Shown here: positions 1 through 10,633 of the stretch, piece after piece
Position numbering within the stretch: the first letter of the stretch is position 1
Layout: each line of letters begins with the position of its first letter
The notes under the pieces: model-generated
Told to the model about the DNA's origin: nothing
The model's database searches: none
Seen by the model: the letters and a program-made list of their open reading frames with translations, nothing else
Assembly (NCBI RefSeq): GCF_000317555.1
Contig: NC_019745.1
Location: 1,054,001-1,118,000 of the forward strand
Source: Gloeocapsa sp. PCC 7428
GTDB lineage: Bacteria; Cyanobacteriota; Cyanobacteriia; Cyanobacteriales; Chroococcidiopsidaceae
Reading direction: 5' to 3'
DNA length: 64,000 bases
Made by a program: the position numbers and the translations under genes

Positions 1-101
1 AATATGCTCAGTATCATTTTGGTCGTCCAATTCGCTCTGCTGCCTTAATCGATAGTTATTTTGCTTTGCCGACTTCTACAAACGATGATGCAACCGCCTA
101 A
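1..101 (+). CDS. C-terminal fragment of an unidentified protein (cut by window edge)
   Basis: An open frame read from base 3 ends at TAA 99-101 and gives a 32-residue tail containing [17 protein letters not shown]. The start lies outside the window. I do not recognise the family. The stop lies just inside the beginning of the following transporter gene (ATG at 85), so the two frames overlap by about 17 bases, which would fit a co-transcribed pair. With so little sequence it may also be chance open frame. Confidence 0.35.
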   Translation, partial: YAQYHFGRPIRSAALIDSYFALPTSTNDDATA

Positions 102-1617
102 TTTAGATACAGAAAGCTTTTTATCATCTCCTCGCTTACATAGCACCAACCGGAGGAAGGAGACATCATTTTATCATCACTATCCAGATACCTCGTATGT
201 TTATCAAGTTTCGCACGAAAATACAACGAACAGCGATGTCGTCAGCAATAAAGTTGCTCAGGGAGCAACGAATGGTTCATTACTGAAACACAGCGGCGAA
301 GAAGACACAACGATTGCAACGACACCAGCCGATGGCGAAGCTGCCGAGGTCGGTTTTTTACCTGTATTAAAAAATCGCAATTTCCTGGCACTGTGGAGCG
401 GTCAAGTTTTTTCACAGCTAGCGGATAAAGTCTATTTAGTTTTAATGATTGCGATTATTTCCACCCGTTTTCAGGCAAGCAACCAAAGTATCAGCGGTTG
501 GGTATCAGCAATCATGATGGCGTTTACAATTCCTGCGGTACTGTTTGGTTCCGTTGCTGGTGTCTTTGTAGACCGATGGTCTACAAAAGCCGTGCTGGTA
601 GTGACAAATTTAGTACGTGGTGGTTTAGTGTTATCAATTCCAGTGCTGTTGTGGATGACGCAAGACTGGAGTGCAGTTGGTAGTTTGCCGGCGGGTTTTG
701 CAATTTTACTTGTATTATCTTTTCTCGTTTCTACCTTGACACAGTTTTTTGCTCCCGCAGAGCAAGCAGCAATTCCCTTGATTGTGGAACGGCGTCATTT
801 ATTGTCGGCAAATTCCTTATATACGACAACGATGATGGCGTTAGTCGTTGTTGGGTTTGCTGTCGGCGAACCGCTGCTAGCAATTGCCGATGCCTTGACG
901 ATGCGATTTGGTTCTGAGATTGGTAAAGAACTCGTTGTCGGTGGTAGTTATGCGATCGCGGGTTGTTTATTAATGCTATTGAAAACAGGTGAGAAAAATC
1001 GCGAAACTGAGGAAGCGCCGCACATTTGGCAAGATTTACGCGATGGATTGGAATATTTACGGAAAAATCACCGAATTCGGACGGCTCTCATTCAGCTTGT
1101 CATTTTATTTTCTATTTTCGCAGCGCTGGCGGTTTTGGCGGTGCGGATGGCAGAGGTGATTCCGCAAATGAAATCTTCGCAGTTTGGCTTTTTACTCGCG
1201 GCTGGTGGTTTAGGAATTGCCGCAGGTGCAACGCTATTAGGTCAGTACGGACAGCGTATTTCTCCGATTCAACTGAGCCTTTATGGTTCCGTGGGAATTG
1301 CAGGGTGTTTAATTGGGTTAGCGATATTTACTGAACAACTTTTAGCTGTACTATTATTAATTACACTTTTAGGCGGCTTTGCGTCTTTAGTCGCGATTCC
1401 GATGCAAACGGCGATTCAAAAAGAAACTTCTCCAGAAATGCGAGGGAAAATTTTTGGACTACAAAATAACGTCATCAATATTGCCTTGACACTACCGCTA
1501 GCGTTAGCCGGAGTCGCCGAGACATTTATCGGCTTGCAGGCAGTTTTTTTGAGTTTAGCAGCGGCAGCGATCGCAGGAGGTGTCTTAACCTGGTATATTT
1601 GCCGTACAGAGACATAA
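85..1617 (+). CDS. MFS transporter
   Basis: A major facilitator superfamily permease of about 510 residues. From about residue 95 onward the protein is a series of hydrophobic segments consistent with 10-12 membrane helices. Charged cytoplasmic loops follow helices 2-3 ([10 protein letters not shown]) and sit near the middle, as in MFS proteins of the drug-efflux/enterobactin-exporter type. The substrate cannot be told. The first roughly 90 residues are hydrophilic, rich in Ser, Thr and His, and unusually long for the family. ATG codons at 85 and 88 are the first good starts; the frame also opens at a TTG at 61. A glycosyltransferase follows on the same strand after about 100 bases. Confidence 0.85.
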   Translation: MMQPPNLDTESFLSSPRLHSTNRRKETSFYHHYPDTSYVYQVSHENTTNSDVVSNKVAQGATNGSLLKHSGEEDTTIATTPADGEAAEVGFLPVLKNRNFLALWSGQVFSQLADKVYLVLMIAIISTRFQASNQSISGWVSAIMMAFTIPAVLFGSVAGVFVDRWSTKAVLVVTNLVRGGLVLSIPVLLWMTQDWSAVGSLPAGFAILLVLSFLVSTLTQFFAPAEQAAIPLIVERRHLLSANSLYTTTMMALVVVGFAVGEPLLAIADALTMRFGSEIGKELVVGGSYAIAGCLLMLLKTGEKNRETEEAPHIWQDLRDGLEYLRKNHRIRTALIQLVILFSIFAALAVLAVRMAEVIPQMKSSQFGFLLAAGGLGIAAGATLLGQYGQRISPIQLSLYGSVGIAGCLIGLAIFTEQLLAVLLLITLLGGFASLVAIPMQTAIQKETSPEMRGKIFGLQNNVINIALTLPLALAGVAETFIGLQAVFLSLAAAAIAGGVLTWYICRTET

Positions 1618-1724
1618 ACTCTCAAATAAAAAACACGGCAAGGAAATGAGCAGGAGGAACCTGTTTCAACTTTGCGCCCCTCATTGATCCCTCACTTACC
1701 TGAGAAAATCGCACCTCAACCTGA

Positions 1725-2873
1725 ATGCATATTGCCTGGCTCGGAAAAAAATCACCATTTTGTGGCAATGTCACGTATAGTCGAGAAGTCACTAATGCCC
1801 TATTAGAGCGGGGACATCAAGTCAGCTTTCTTCACTTTGCGCAAGAGGAAGAAGAGCCTGATAACTGGCCAGATTGTCCAGAAGTTTCCCTACCATTTTT
1901 GTACAAATCCCAAGTTTACACAATTCCGACGCTAAAAGCTGCCAAGGTCTTAAGTCAATCTTTGCAGCAACTTAAACCTGATATCGTCCACGCGTCGTTA
2001 ACACTATCCCCGCTTGACTTTCTCCTCCCAGACATCTGCGGAGAACTCAACTTACCGCTGGTTGCCACTTTTCATACTCCGTTTGCTGGCAAAGGCGCTA
2101 AGCTCAAATCGGGAACACAGCTTTTGGCGTATCAACTCTATGCACCTTTTCTGGTGAACTACGATCGCGTAATCGTCTTCTCGCAGGTACAACGCGAATT
2201 ATTAGCACGTTTAGGACTAATACCCGAAAATGTTGCTGTTATCCCCAATGGTGTAGATATTCAAAAATATTCTCCTGGTTCGTCAAAAATTAAAGCAAAG
2301 CTAAACGCACAGCGTTTGTTTATTTACCAAGGTCGCTTGGCACCGGAGAAAAATGTAGAGCCTTTATTACGCGCCTGGAAGCACTCAGAAATGCATCCAG
2401 ATAGCAAATTACTGATTGTCGGTGATGGTCCATTAACACCTTCACTAGAACCGTTCTATGGTTCTGAACATGGTATTCACTGGTTAGGATTTATCGCCGA
2501 GGAAGAACAGCGCATTGAAATCCTACGAGGCTGTGATGTTTTTATTTTGCCGTCTTTAGTCGAAGGACTGTCAATATCCTTGCTAGAGGCAATGGCTTGT
2601 GGTGTAGCTTGTCTAGCAACTGATGTTGGTGCAGATGGCGAAGTTTTAGAGGGTGGTGCTGGTGTCATTCTCACACCACGCCGCGTAGAATCACAGTTAC
2701 GAACCTTGCTGCCACTCTTCCAAGACCATCCTGAATTAACCACTTTATTAGGACAGAAAGCCCGTAAGCGCGTTGTCGAACGCTATACACTGAGCCAAAA
2801 TATTACCCAAGTCGAGAAACTCTATGCTCAAGTTTTAGAGCAACGGCGGTTTCATTTCAGTCGTGGGGCGTAA
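1725..2873 (+). CDS. Glycosyltransferase family 4 protein
   Basis: A 382-residue GT-B fold enzyme expected to move a sugar from a nucleotide donor to a lipid or polysaccharide acceptor at the cytoplasmic membrane. The N-terminal Rossmann half starts MHIAWLGKKSPFCGNVTYS, where GT4 enzymes usually have a glycine-rich GG loop; here it reads CGN. The C-terminal half has IYQGRLAPEKN and the donor-binding signature EGLSISLLEAMACG, with the conserved first Glu. Donor and acceptor are not determined. It lies 107 bases after the MFS gene and could be transcribed with it. Start ATG at 1725 agrees with the family N terminus. Confidence 0.85.
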   Translation: MHIAWLGKKSPFCGNVTYSREVTNALLERGHQVSFLHFAQEEEEPDNWPDCPEVSLPFLYKSQVYTIPTLKAAKVLSQSLQQLKPDIVHASLTLSPLDFLLPDICGELNLPLVATFHTPFAGKGAKLKSGTQLLAYQLYAPFLVNYDRVIVFSQVQRELLARLGLIPENVAVIPNGVDIQKYSPGSSKIKAKLNAQRLFIYQGRLAPEKNVEPLLRAWKHSEMHPDSKLLIVGDGPLTPSLEPFYGSEHGIHWLGFIAEEEQRIEILRGCDVFILPSLVEGLSISLLEAMACGVACLATDVGADGEVLEGGAGVILTPRRVESQLRTLLPLFQDHPELTTLLGQKARKRVVERYTLSQNITQVEKLYAQVLEQRRFHFSRGA

Positions 2874-3053
2874 CAAGGTGCAAACGAACAGAGGCGCAAG
2901 AAAGCATAAATACGAATTGATATAGAGCAGTTTCGTTGGGGTAGTTAGGACATTGAAGGTACGAATAACCATTACCTTAATTAATCTTCAACTCTGACCT
3001 CTGCTATAGCAATACCCGTTTTAGCTCTGAGTGTAACCTCTGCCATAAAATCT

Positions 3054-3818
3054 CTAAGCCCTTGGTAACAGCCATCCTAATCGTGTTGGTTGCTGATAAA
3101 CTCGCTTGAGCGTGTTCACATCTCTAGCAGAAATTGGTGGTGGATTCCGCACTTGGGAAAAGTACAACGCATCGTTTGGGTTTGGGCTATGTCCCCAAAT
3201 TCCTAATGCATGACCGAATTCATGGCGCGCTGCGGCTTGAAGATACTGACCTGTTTGATTAGGACTCAGCAAAATTGAACAACGATGAGATAAAACACGA
3301 TTGGAACTTACATACAACTCGTAGGTCGTTTCAGCCGATCGCGCACGCGGAAATTTCTCGTTAGGGGCAATTCGCAACGGAGGAGATAAACGCAAAATTT
3401 TAATGTCTGCAACCTCAGGTTGTTCTACGACTTGCAAGGGTAAATAAACGTTCCATTCTTGAATGGCTTGCAAGACTTCGTTTGCCCAGCTTTGTAGTCT
3501 GTCAGCGTTGTGGGTTTCGGCGTGTGGTTGTTGGATGTAAACTTTAACTGGCAACTGCGACCATACTAAATAGCCGACTTCGGTTGGTTTGATTTCTGAA
3601 AAGTAATCGCCACTGTTACTTTGGTCTTGCCACTGTGCCAAGCTAGCAGGCAAAGGATGTTGCTGAAGTTGCGGTAATTTTGAAGCTTGTGCTACTTCAG
3701 TCAGCTTGGTATTGGCTTTAGAGGTATCATAACTAATAGCAACCACTAGCGCAGCGATCGCCACCAGAATAAATATAAAAAATTCCTGCCGCAAAGCAGA
3801 TTTGATTCGCGTCAGCAA
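3054..3818 (-). CDS. Membrane-anchored metzincin-type zinc protease
   Basis: A predicted zinc protease of 254 residues. Residues about 12-30 form one hydrophobic segment, giving a signal anchor that places the rest outside the cytoplasm. The catalytic motif HEFGHALGIWGHS begins at residue 199. It resembles the matrixin-like HExxHxxGxxH motif but has one extra residue before the third His, so the spacing is HExxHxxGxxxH. The C-terminal part has PPPISARDVNTLKRVY, typical of cyanobacterial relatives of the M10 clan. The substrate is unknown. The gene ends 180 bases from the glycosyltransferase, which converges on it, and lies downstream of secG on the same strand. Confidence 0.75.
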   Translation of the reverse strand: MLTRIKSALRQEFFIFILVAIAALVVAISYDTSKANTKLTEVAQASKLPQLQQHPLPASLAQWQDQSNSGDYFSEIKPTEVGYLVWSQLPVKVYIQQPHAETHNADRLQSWANEVLQAIQEWNVYLPLQVVEQPEVADIKILRLSPPLRIAPNEKFPRARSAETTYELYVSSNRVLSHRCSILLSPNQTGQYLQAAARHEFGHALGIWGHSPNPNDALYFSQVRNPPPISARDVNTLKRVYQQPTRLGWLLPRA

Positions 3819-3856
3819 AATTAAACAAAAAACTTATTAAGCAACAGCGCTCGTAA

Positions 3857-4102
3857 TTAACGAGGTAACCAGTTAGCACTCAGAACAACAGTTAAACCAA
3901 GAAAAAGTACTGTGAGTGCCCAGGTAACTCGGTTCAAAGTTGTTTCAGCACTTTTTGTACTGCTGAATAGTTGTGCTTGTCCGCCAATTGCTCCAATACC
4001 ATCACCTTTAGGGCTATGTAATAGTACCAATACAGTTAAACCTACCGCAGATACAACCCACAGGATTTCTACAATGTTGTAAATTGTCATGCTGACACTC
4101 AA
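3857..4102 (-). CDS. secG: Protein translocase subunit SecG
   Basis: The small auxiliary subunit of the SecYEG channel (81 residues). It has two hydrophobic helices (about residues 8-26 and 58-77) joined by a polar loop containing KGDGIGAIGGQAQLFSS, the typical SecG loop. ATG codons at residues 1 and 5 are both possible starts. It lies 24 bases after gpmI on the same strand. A gpmI-secG pair is a common cyanobacterial arrangement, so the two are probably co-transcribed. SecY is encoded 13 kb away in the ribosomal cluster. Confidence 0.93.
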   Translation of the reverse strand: MSVSMTIYNIVEILWVVSAVGLTVLVLLHSPKGDGIGAIGGQAQLFSSTKSAETTLNRVTWALTVLFLGLTVVLSANWLPR

Positions 4103-4126
4103 TCCAAAAATGAACGTTACAAGGCT

Positions 4127-5728
4127 CTATAGTGCTGATTGTACAGGAGTACGTTGACTATGTAAGGTGCTGTACTCGGCTGGTGCGAGCAGCGAGCGTC
4201 CAGTCATTTCAAGAGGCTGCGGGATCTGGAGGATTTCCAGAATTGTGGGAGCAATATCACACAGACGACCGCCATTACGTAGCCCTACGTTGCCACCGTA
4301 CCCTTGTATTTTAGCTCCTTCACCTTCGATTAAGATCAAAGGAACAGGGTTAGTTGTATGCGCTGTCCAAGGATTACCTTGTGGATCGCGCATATATTCA
4401 GCATTGCCATGATCGGCAGTGACAATCGCAGTACCACCTGCTTTGCTAACGCTTTCTAACAAACGTCCTAAACAACGGTCAACGGTTTCTAAAGCTTGAA
4501 CGGTTGCTTCAATTTGACCTGTATGCCCTACCATGTCAGGATTGGCGTAATTGATGACAACCAAGGAATAGACGCCTCGTTCAATCGCTGCGCTAGCAAC
4601 ATCAGTCACGGCTTCTGCTGACATACTAGGAGCGCGATCGTAAGTTGCTACCATCGGACTCATCACCAGTTCGCGTTCTTCACCCTCAAATGGCTCTTCT
4701 AAACCGCCGTTGAAAAAGTAAGTGACGTGGGCATACTTTTCTGTTTCTGCCGTGCGGAACTGCTTCATTCCGTGTTCCGAAACGACTTGCCCTAAGATGT
4801 TGTTTAAGTTTTGCGGTGCAAAAGCAACTGCTACTGGTAATTCAGGGTCGTATTGGGTAAACGTTACAAAAAACAATTGGCTAATTTTCTCGCGCTCAAA
4901 GCCATCAAAATGCGGAGCTACGAAAGCTTGGGTTAGCTGTCTGGCGCGGTCTGGACGAAAATTGAAGAAAATGACGCCATCGCCCGATTCTACGGCTCCT
5001 GGTGCGACACGTTGGGGTACGAGAAATTCATCTGTGACTCCCGCATCGTAGGAAGCTTGTAAAATCTCATCCGCAGCACGACCATCACCTTCGCCGTCTT
5101 GGGTCATGACATCGTAAGCGAGTTTTACGCGATCCCAGCGGCGATCGCGATCCATCGCGTAATACCGTCCGCTCACTGTGACTATTTTTCCTACACCTAA
5201 TTTCTCAGTGTAGTCTTGAATAAGCTGAATGACGCCGATACCCTCGGTTGGCATTGTATCGCGACCATCTGTAATTGCATGAATGCACACTTGGGAAATT
5301 CCTTGTGCTTTCGCAAAGTCAAGCAGTCCTAGCAGATGATTAACGTGCGAATGAACGCCGCCTTCGGAACAAAGACCGATTAAGTGTAACTTGCCATTTC
5401 GTTCGCGAACGTCTTGACACACTTGCAGCAATGCGGGATTTTGGTGGATTGATCCATCTTCTACCGCATCAGAAATGCGCACGAGTTCTTGTGGTACAAC
5501 GCGTCCCGCGCCAATGTTAAGGTGCCCGACTTCGGAGTTTCCCATTTGACCTTCGGGTAAACCGACTGCTTTACCTGAAGTTTGGATAAGTGTTTTGGGA
5601 TATGCCTGCCAAAGGCTACTCATTACTGGGACTTTAGCAGCAGCGATCGCATTACCGTCTGCTTCTTCTCGATAGCCCCACCCGTCTAAAATGACTAGCA
5701 CCACGGGAGCAACAGGTGCTTGGGTCAT
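4127..5728 (-). CDS. gpmI: 2,3-bisphosphoglycerate-independent phosphoglycerate mutase
   Basis: Interconverts 3- and 2-phosphoglycerate in lower glycolysis, using a Mn-dependent alkaline-phosphatase-like fold. The protein of 533 residues has the metal and catalytic motif LDGWG near residue 14, the phosphoserine motif GNSEVGHLNIGAGR with Ser65, and the late metal motif TADHGNAE. The frame opens six codons earlier at 5746, but MTQAPVAPVVLVILDGWG at 5728 matches the family N terminus. The length is standard. It is followed closely by secG. Confidence 0.95.
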   Translation of the reverse strand: MTQAPVAPVVLVILDGWGYREEADGNAIAAAKVPVMSSLWQAYPKTLIQTSGKAVGLPEGQMGNSEVGHLNIGAGRVVPQELVRISDAVEDGSIHQNPALLQVCQDVRERNGKLHLIGLCSEGGVHSHVNHLLGLLDFAKAQGISQVCIHAITDGRDTMPTEGIGVIQLIQDYTEKLGVGKIVTVSGRYYAMDRDRRWDRVKLAYDVMTQDGEGDGRAADEILQASYDAGVTDEFLVPQRVAPGAVESGDGVIFFNFRPDRARQLTQAFVAPHFDGFEREKISQLFFVTFTQYDPELPVAVAFAPQNLNNILGQVVSEHGMKQFRTAETEKYAHVTYFFNGGLEEPFEGEERELVMSPMVATYDRAPSMSAEAVTDVASAAIERGVYSLVVINYANPDMVGHTGQIEATVQALETVDRCLGRLLESVSKAGGTAIVTADHGNAEYMRDPQGNPWTAHTTNPVPLILIEGEGAKIQGYGGNVGLRNGGRLCDIAPTILEILQIPQPLEMTGRSLLAPAEYSTLHSQRTPVQSAL

Positions 5729-5947
5729 AACTTTGTTGCCCTTCACTTTTTATGTAATTCACCGCAATGATACCATTGCTACTCGCTGCTGCAAGTAGAT
5801 TTTTGCTTATTCTTGCAATTATCAGATATTTTTTGCTACTTTGACTACTTTTTTCCGTGGGGATCGCATTTTATGTCATGAACCTTAGATTTTTTGCAGT
5901 TAACATTGAAAATCTTATATTTTTCTTTGATCCCCAATAGTATGTGT

Positions 5948-7636
5948 TTATGATTTTCGTTTTGCAGTTGCTTTTGCAGCTTTCTTTGCGGCTTTTTCCG
6001 CTGCGATCGCGGCCAATCGAGCTTGTTCTTTCTCTGCGGCTATTTTCTCCAAATAATAGTGATAATCTCCGTTATACAGCCGAAATTCTCCATCCCGAAT
6101 CTCGACAATTTTGTTTGCGACCTGAGAGATAAAATATCGGTCGTGTGAAACGACAATCACCGTACCATCATAGTGTTGAATCGCTTCTTCGAGCATTTCC
6201 TTTGCAGGAATGTCTAAATGATTCGTCGGTTCGTCTAATATCAATAAATTAGCCGGACGTAACAGCATTTTTGCTAACGCTAGCCGCGCTTTTTCGCCAC
6301 CACTTAAGGCGACAACTTGCTTGAATACTGTGTCGCCGCTAAACAAAAATCGCCCTAGCAGCGTCCGAACTTCTTCGTTCTTCCAATCAGGAACTTCATC
6401 ATGAATCGTTTCCATCACCGTTTTGTGAAGTTCTAGCGCTTCTGCCTGATTTTGCTCGAAGTAACCTGGAATAACGTTATGATTTCCTAACTTAACGGTG
6501 CCTTCTGAAGGCAACTCTAGTCCCATAATCAAGCGCAGTAAAGTAGATTTACCTGCACCATTGGGACCTAAAAAGGCGATGCGATCGCCGCGTTCGATTA
6601 ATAGATCCGCACCTAAAAAGAGAATTTTCTCTTCGTAAGTGTGTACCAAGTCTTTGATGACTACAACTTCTCTACCACTGCGGGGTGCTGGCGGAAAGCG
6701 AAAGTGAAGGCTTCGTAGTCCAGCGACTGGTGCTTCAATTCGCTCAATTTTTTCAAGTTGTTTTTCGCGGCTTTTTGCTTGAGTACTGCGTGTAGCACTC
6801 GCGCGGAAGCGATCGACAAACGTTTGCTGCTTTTCTAGTTCTTTTTGTTGACGTTCGTAGGCGCTGAGTTGTGCAACTTGCGCTTCGGCTTTTTGCTGTA
6901 AGTAAGCCGAATAGTTACCTAAATAAGTCGTGGAAACGCCACGTTCGGTTTCGACAATTTGCGTACACAGTCGGTCGAGAAACTCGCGATCATGCGAGAC
7001 TATCACCATTGGAGTGGTTAAGCTTTTTAAGTAATTTTCCAACCACTCGATAGTTTCTAAGTCAAGATGGTTTGTCGGTTCGTCGAGCAGCAACAAATCT
7101 GGCTTTTGCAATAGAATTTTGCCTAAACTCATGCGCATTTGCCAACCGCCACTAAAAGAACTCACTAAGCGATCGCCGTCGGTTGGCTCAAAGCCCATTT
7201 CTGGTAAAATCTTCTCGATTTGCGCTTCGAGTCCATAACCGTCTAATGCTTCAAAGGTACGTTGTAGGCGATCGAGCTTGTGAATCAAGCGCTCTAACTC
7301 TTCTGGCGTCGCCGTTTCCATATCACGCTGTACATGTACGAGCGATTGTTGCACTTCATTTGCTTGCTTAAAGACTGTCCAAAATTCTTCACGGACAGTG
7401 CGCCCAGGATCGACTTCAAATTCTTGTGTAAGATAAGCGACGTGCAAACTTGCTGGACGAATCACTTCTCCTGCTGTTGGTTCAATTTCGCCAGCAATGA
7501 TTTTGAGTTGAGTCGATTTTCCTGCACCGTTAACCCCTACTAAACCGATGCGATCGCCACTTTTGACTTCCCAATTAACATCTTTAAGCACTTCACCGGT
7601 AGGGTAGATTTTACTGATATGTTCTAGTCGCAGCAT
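5948..7636 (-). CDS. ABC-F family ATPase (ribosome-associated type)
   Basis: A soluble twin-ATPase protein of 562 residues with no membrane segments, as in the ABC-F translation factors (EttA, Uup and YbiT groups). The first cassette has GVNGAGKST at residues 34-42, a signature FSGGWQMR and LLLDEPTNHLD. The second has GPNGAGKST, LSGGEKARLALAK and LILDEPTNHLD. A charged linker, the probable P-site-tRNA interaction motif, separates them. The C-terminal 25 residues are rich in Ala and Lys. These proteins act at the ribosomal E site or give antibiotic protection; which applies here cannot be said. It is transcribed alone, about 200 bases upstream of gpmI. Confidence 0.9.
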   Translation of the reverse strand: MLRLEHISKIYPTGEVLKDVNWEVKSGDRIGLVGVNGAGKSTQLKIIAGEIEPTAGEVIRPASLHVAYLTQEFEVDPGRTVREEFWTVFKQANEVQQSLVHVQRDMETATPEELERLIHKLDRLQRTFEALDGYGLEAQIEKILPEMGFEPTDGDRLVSSFSGGWQMRMSLGKILLQKPDLLLLDEPTNHLDLETIEWLENYLKSLTTPMVIVSHDREFLDRLCTQIVETERGVSTTYLGNYSAYLQQKAEAQVAQLSAYERQQKELEKQQTFVDRFRASATRSTQAKSREKQLEKIERIEAPVAGLRSLHFRFPPAPRSGREVVVIKDLVHTYEEKILFLGADLLIERGDRIAFLGPNGAGKSTLLRLIMGLELPSEGTVKLGNHNVIPGYFEQNQAEALELHKTVMETIHDEVPDWKNEEVRTLLGRFLFSGDTVFKQVVALSGGEKARLALAKMLLRPANLLILDEPTNHLDIPAKEMLEEAIQHYDGTVIVVSHDRYFISQVANKIVEIRDGEFRLYNGDYHYYLEKIAAEKEQARLAAIAAEKAAKKAAKATAKRKS

Positions 7637-8150
7637 TCAAAGTCTCCATGCGCAGAAAGGCGATCGCGAGTCGTCGCTTCCAATCGTAACAAAATTTAAT
7701 CCTAAAATTTGGCTACTACTAAATTGACTGTCCTCTGTTGCCTGCTGACAGTGCCCAATTCTAGCGATCGCCTGCACCTTACCTGAGTAATATTTCAATA
7801 TCAACTATCAAATTGATAGAGCTTTATAAACAGCAATTATTTCTTTATAGCTTCATCTTCATTTATTCAATAAGTGCTATGGGTAGATATTAAAATTGAG
7901 TACAATATGAATAATAAAAACACAATTAAAAAAAGATAAACAGGCATTTAATTTATAAAAATAATTGATTTATATCATTATTTTTGAAGTTTAATTTATT
8001 TATTTTACAACTAACAAACAAATGCCCTACCCAGGGATTGTATTGCGATTAACACACGGTTTATTTATAGCTTTAGTGCTTGATTATCATTCCCATAAAT
8101 AATGAAGTGTATGGGGCAAGTACGCAATACAGACTTATTAGGAAACTCAA
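7637..8150. other. AT-rich intergenic region between divergent genes
   Basis: This 514-base spacer separates the ABC-F gene (-) from the exported DUF4198-like gene (+) and must hold promoters for both. It is very AT-rich between about 7800 and 8010. At 7805-7819 there is a perfect odd palindrome, CTATCAA-A-TTGATAG, a possible operator. At about 8081-8104 TTGATTATCATTCCCATAAA followed by TAATGA resembles half of a cyanobacterial Fur/Zur box but is not symmetrical enough to call. No small ORF stands out. Confidence 0.45.
7805..7819. promoter_or_regulatory. Perfect 7-bp inverted repeat, possible operator
   Basis: CTATCAA and TTGATAG flank a single A. The palindrome sits about 330 bases before the DUF4198-like gene and about 170 bases before the ABC-F gene, within AT-rich DNA. 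The symmetry suits a dimeric repressor site, but I cannot match it to a known regulator. Confidence 0.25.
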
Positions 8151-8876
8151 ATGATCAAGTTTTTAAAAGAGTTAGTGCTAAGTGCAACACTGCTTCCGCT
8201 ATTGATTCAACCTGCTTTTGCGCATAGTATTTGGATTGACAAAGGGGATAAACCAGGGGAATTAAAGATATTATATGGTCATCCAGAACTTAACGAGATA
8301 GACTCCTACGATTCAATTAAGTTCCAAGGGGCTAGAGCTTACGATAAAGCAGTCTTTCCTGTTCAGCTTTCAGTGCAACGCAGATACAACGGTGTTACTC
8401 TAGTTCCGCAAGGGAAAATTGTTGCTTTAACGGCTCGCCACAATAATGGCTACTTTGTTGTTAAAGACGATAATTATATCAATGTTTTTCGACCTGATGC
8501 ACTAGCAGCTAACAACAAACAAACTAATGTTGTTCATACTTATAAGTATGCAAAAGCTTTTTATGAATCATCAGGATTAGTTTCATTGTGGTTTGGTTTA
8601 CCTTTAGAAATTGTCCCGCAGCAAGATCCTTTTACTGTGGGCGCGGGAGGAACTTTAAAAGTTCTTGTATTATATAGAGGCGCACCACAACAGGGAGCTA
8701 CTGTAGAATACAGAGGTAAAAAGTTAACAACAAATCAAAATGGTTTTGCGTTTGTGACGCTCGGACAAGGACCATTTCACGTCATTGAATCAGAGTATAG
8801 TACCCCTTCACAAGACCCTGCTGCGGATGAAATTGGTCACGCAAGCAGTTTAACAATCGATAAAAGAGGATTTTAA
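8151..8876 (+). CDS. Exported DUF4198-like metal-related protein
   Basis: A 241-residue periplasmic protein. Residues 1-24 form a signal peptide ending QPAFA, so the mature protein would begin His-Ser-Ile-Trp. The body resembles DUF4198 proteins, which are often found with nickel or cobalt uptake genes, and includes the C-terminal carboxypeptidase-regulatory-like stretch LKVLVLYRGAPQQGATVEYRGK. I infer a role in metal handling; no metal is proven. AGGA lies 8 bases before ATG 8151. It is monocistronic, with a terminator-like hairpin directly after. An HupE-type transporter gene lies 47 kb away in this window. Confidence 0.65.
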   Translation: MIKFLKELVLSATLLPLLIQPAFAHSIWIDKGDKPGELKILYGHPELNEIDSYDSIKFQGARAYDKAVFPVQLSVQRRYNGVTLVPQGKIVALTARHNNGYFVVKDDNYINVFRPDALAANNKQTNVVHTYKYAKAFYESSGLVSLWFGLPLEIVPQQDPFTVGAGGTLKVLVLYRGAPQQGATVEYRGKKLTTNQNGFAFVTLGQGPFHVIESEYSTPSQDPAADEIGHASSLTIDKRGF

Positions 8877-8899
8877 TAATTAAATAGGGATAAACACTA

Positions 8900-8930
8900 G
8901 GGGTTTGATAATGCCAAACCCCCATAATTT
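8900..8930 (+). terminator. Rho-independent terminator after DUF4198-like gene
   Basis: The stem GGGGTTTG / CAAACCCC has a 7-base loop and is followed by CATAATTTATTT. It begins 23 bases after the stop of the exported protein gene and ends just before the GrpB-family start, so it should separate the two transcripts. Confidence 0.6.
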
Positions 8931-8935
8931 ATTTC

Positions 8936-9463
8936 ATGGATGAAATTATTATTGTGGAATACGATCCCCATTGGTCGCAGCAATTTGAAGCGGAAGCCAC
9001 AACGATTTGGCAAGTCTTAGGAAATGATTTAGTGACGCGCATTGATCATTTTGGCAGTACAGCGGTTCCTGGATTAGCTGCAAAACCAATTATCGATCTT
9101 TTAGTGGGCGTGCATTCTTTAGAAGAAGCTAGGCATAACCTTCCGTTACTAGAAGCATTAGGATATATTTACTGGCAAGAAGATCCCCGTCCTGAGCGAA
9201 TGTTCTTAGTTAAAGGAATGCCCCCTTATGGTTTACAGCGTACTCATCATCTGCATATAGTTGAGGCAGATAGTGCTTTGTGGGAACGTGTTTTGTTTAG
9301 AGATTACTTGCGATCGCACCCCGAAGAAGCCCAACAATATACCGATTTAAAACGTCAATTAGCCAAACGTTTTCAAACAGATCGCGAAGCATATACCCTT
9401 GCCAAAAATGACTACATTCAAGCTGTTATGGCAAAGGCGCGCTTCTTCTACAAATTATCTTAA
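8936..9463 (+). CDS. GrpB family protein (UPF0157, nucleotidyltransferase-like)
   Basis: A 175-residue cytoplasmic protein of the GrpB/UPF0157 family, which has a nucleotidyltransferase-like fold but no agreed function. The family hallmarks are VEYDPHW near the start, DHFGSTAVPGLAAKPIIDLLVGV at about residues 40-62 (given here as the G-S-T-A-V-P-G loop and the paired acidic D-L motif), and HHLHIVEADSALW. The length is normal and the start ATG 8936 matches the family. It converges with prfA, with no gap between the two stop codons (9463/9464). Confidence 0.8.
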   Translation: MDEIIIVEYDPHWSQQFEAEATTIWQVLGNDLVTRIDHFGSTAVPGLAAKPIIDLLVGVHSLEEARHNLPLLEALGYIYWQEDPRPERMFLVKGMPPYGLQRTHHLHIVEADSALWERVLFRDYLRSHPEEAQQYTDLKRQLAKRFQTDREAYTLAKNDYIQAVMAKARFFYKLS

Positions 9464-10597
<1,134 letters not shown>

Positions 10598-10633
10598 TCA
10601 CAAAACAGTATCCGGTTCGACTATCTAGCCTGG

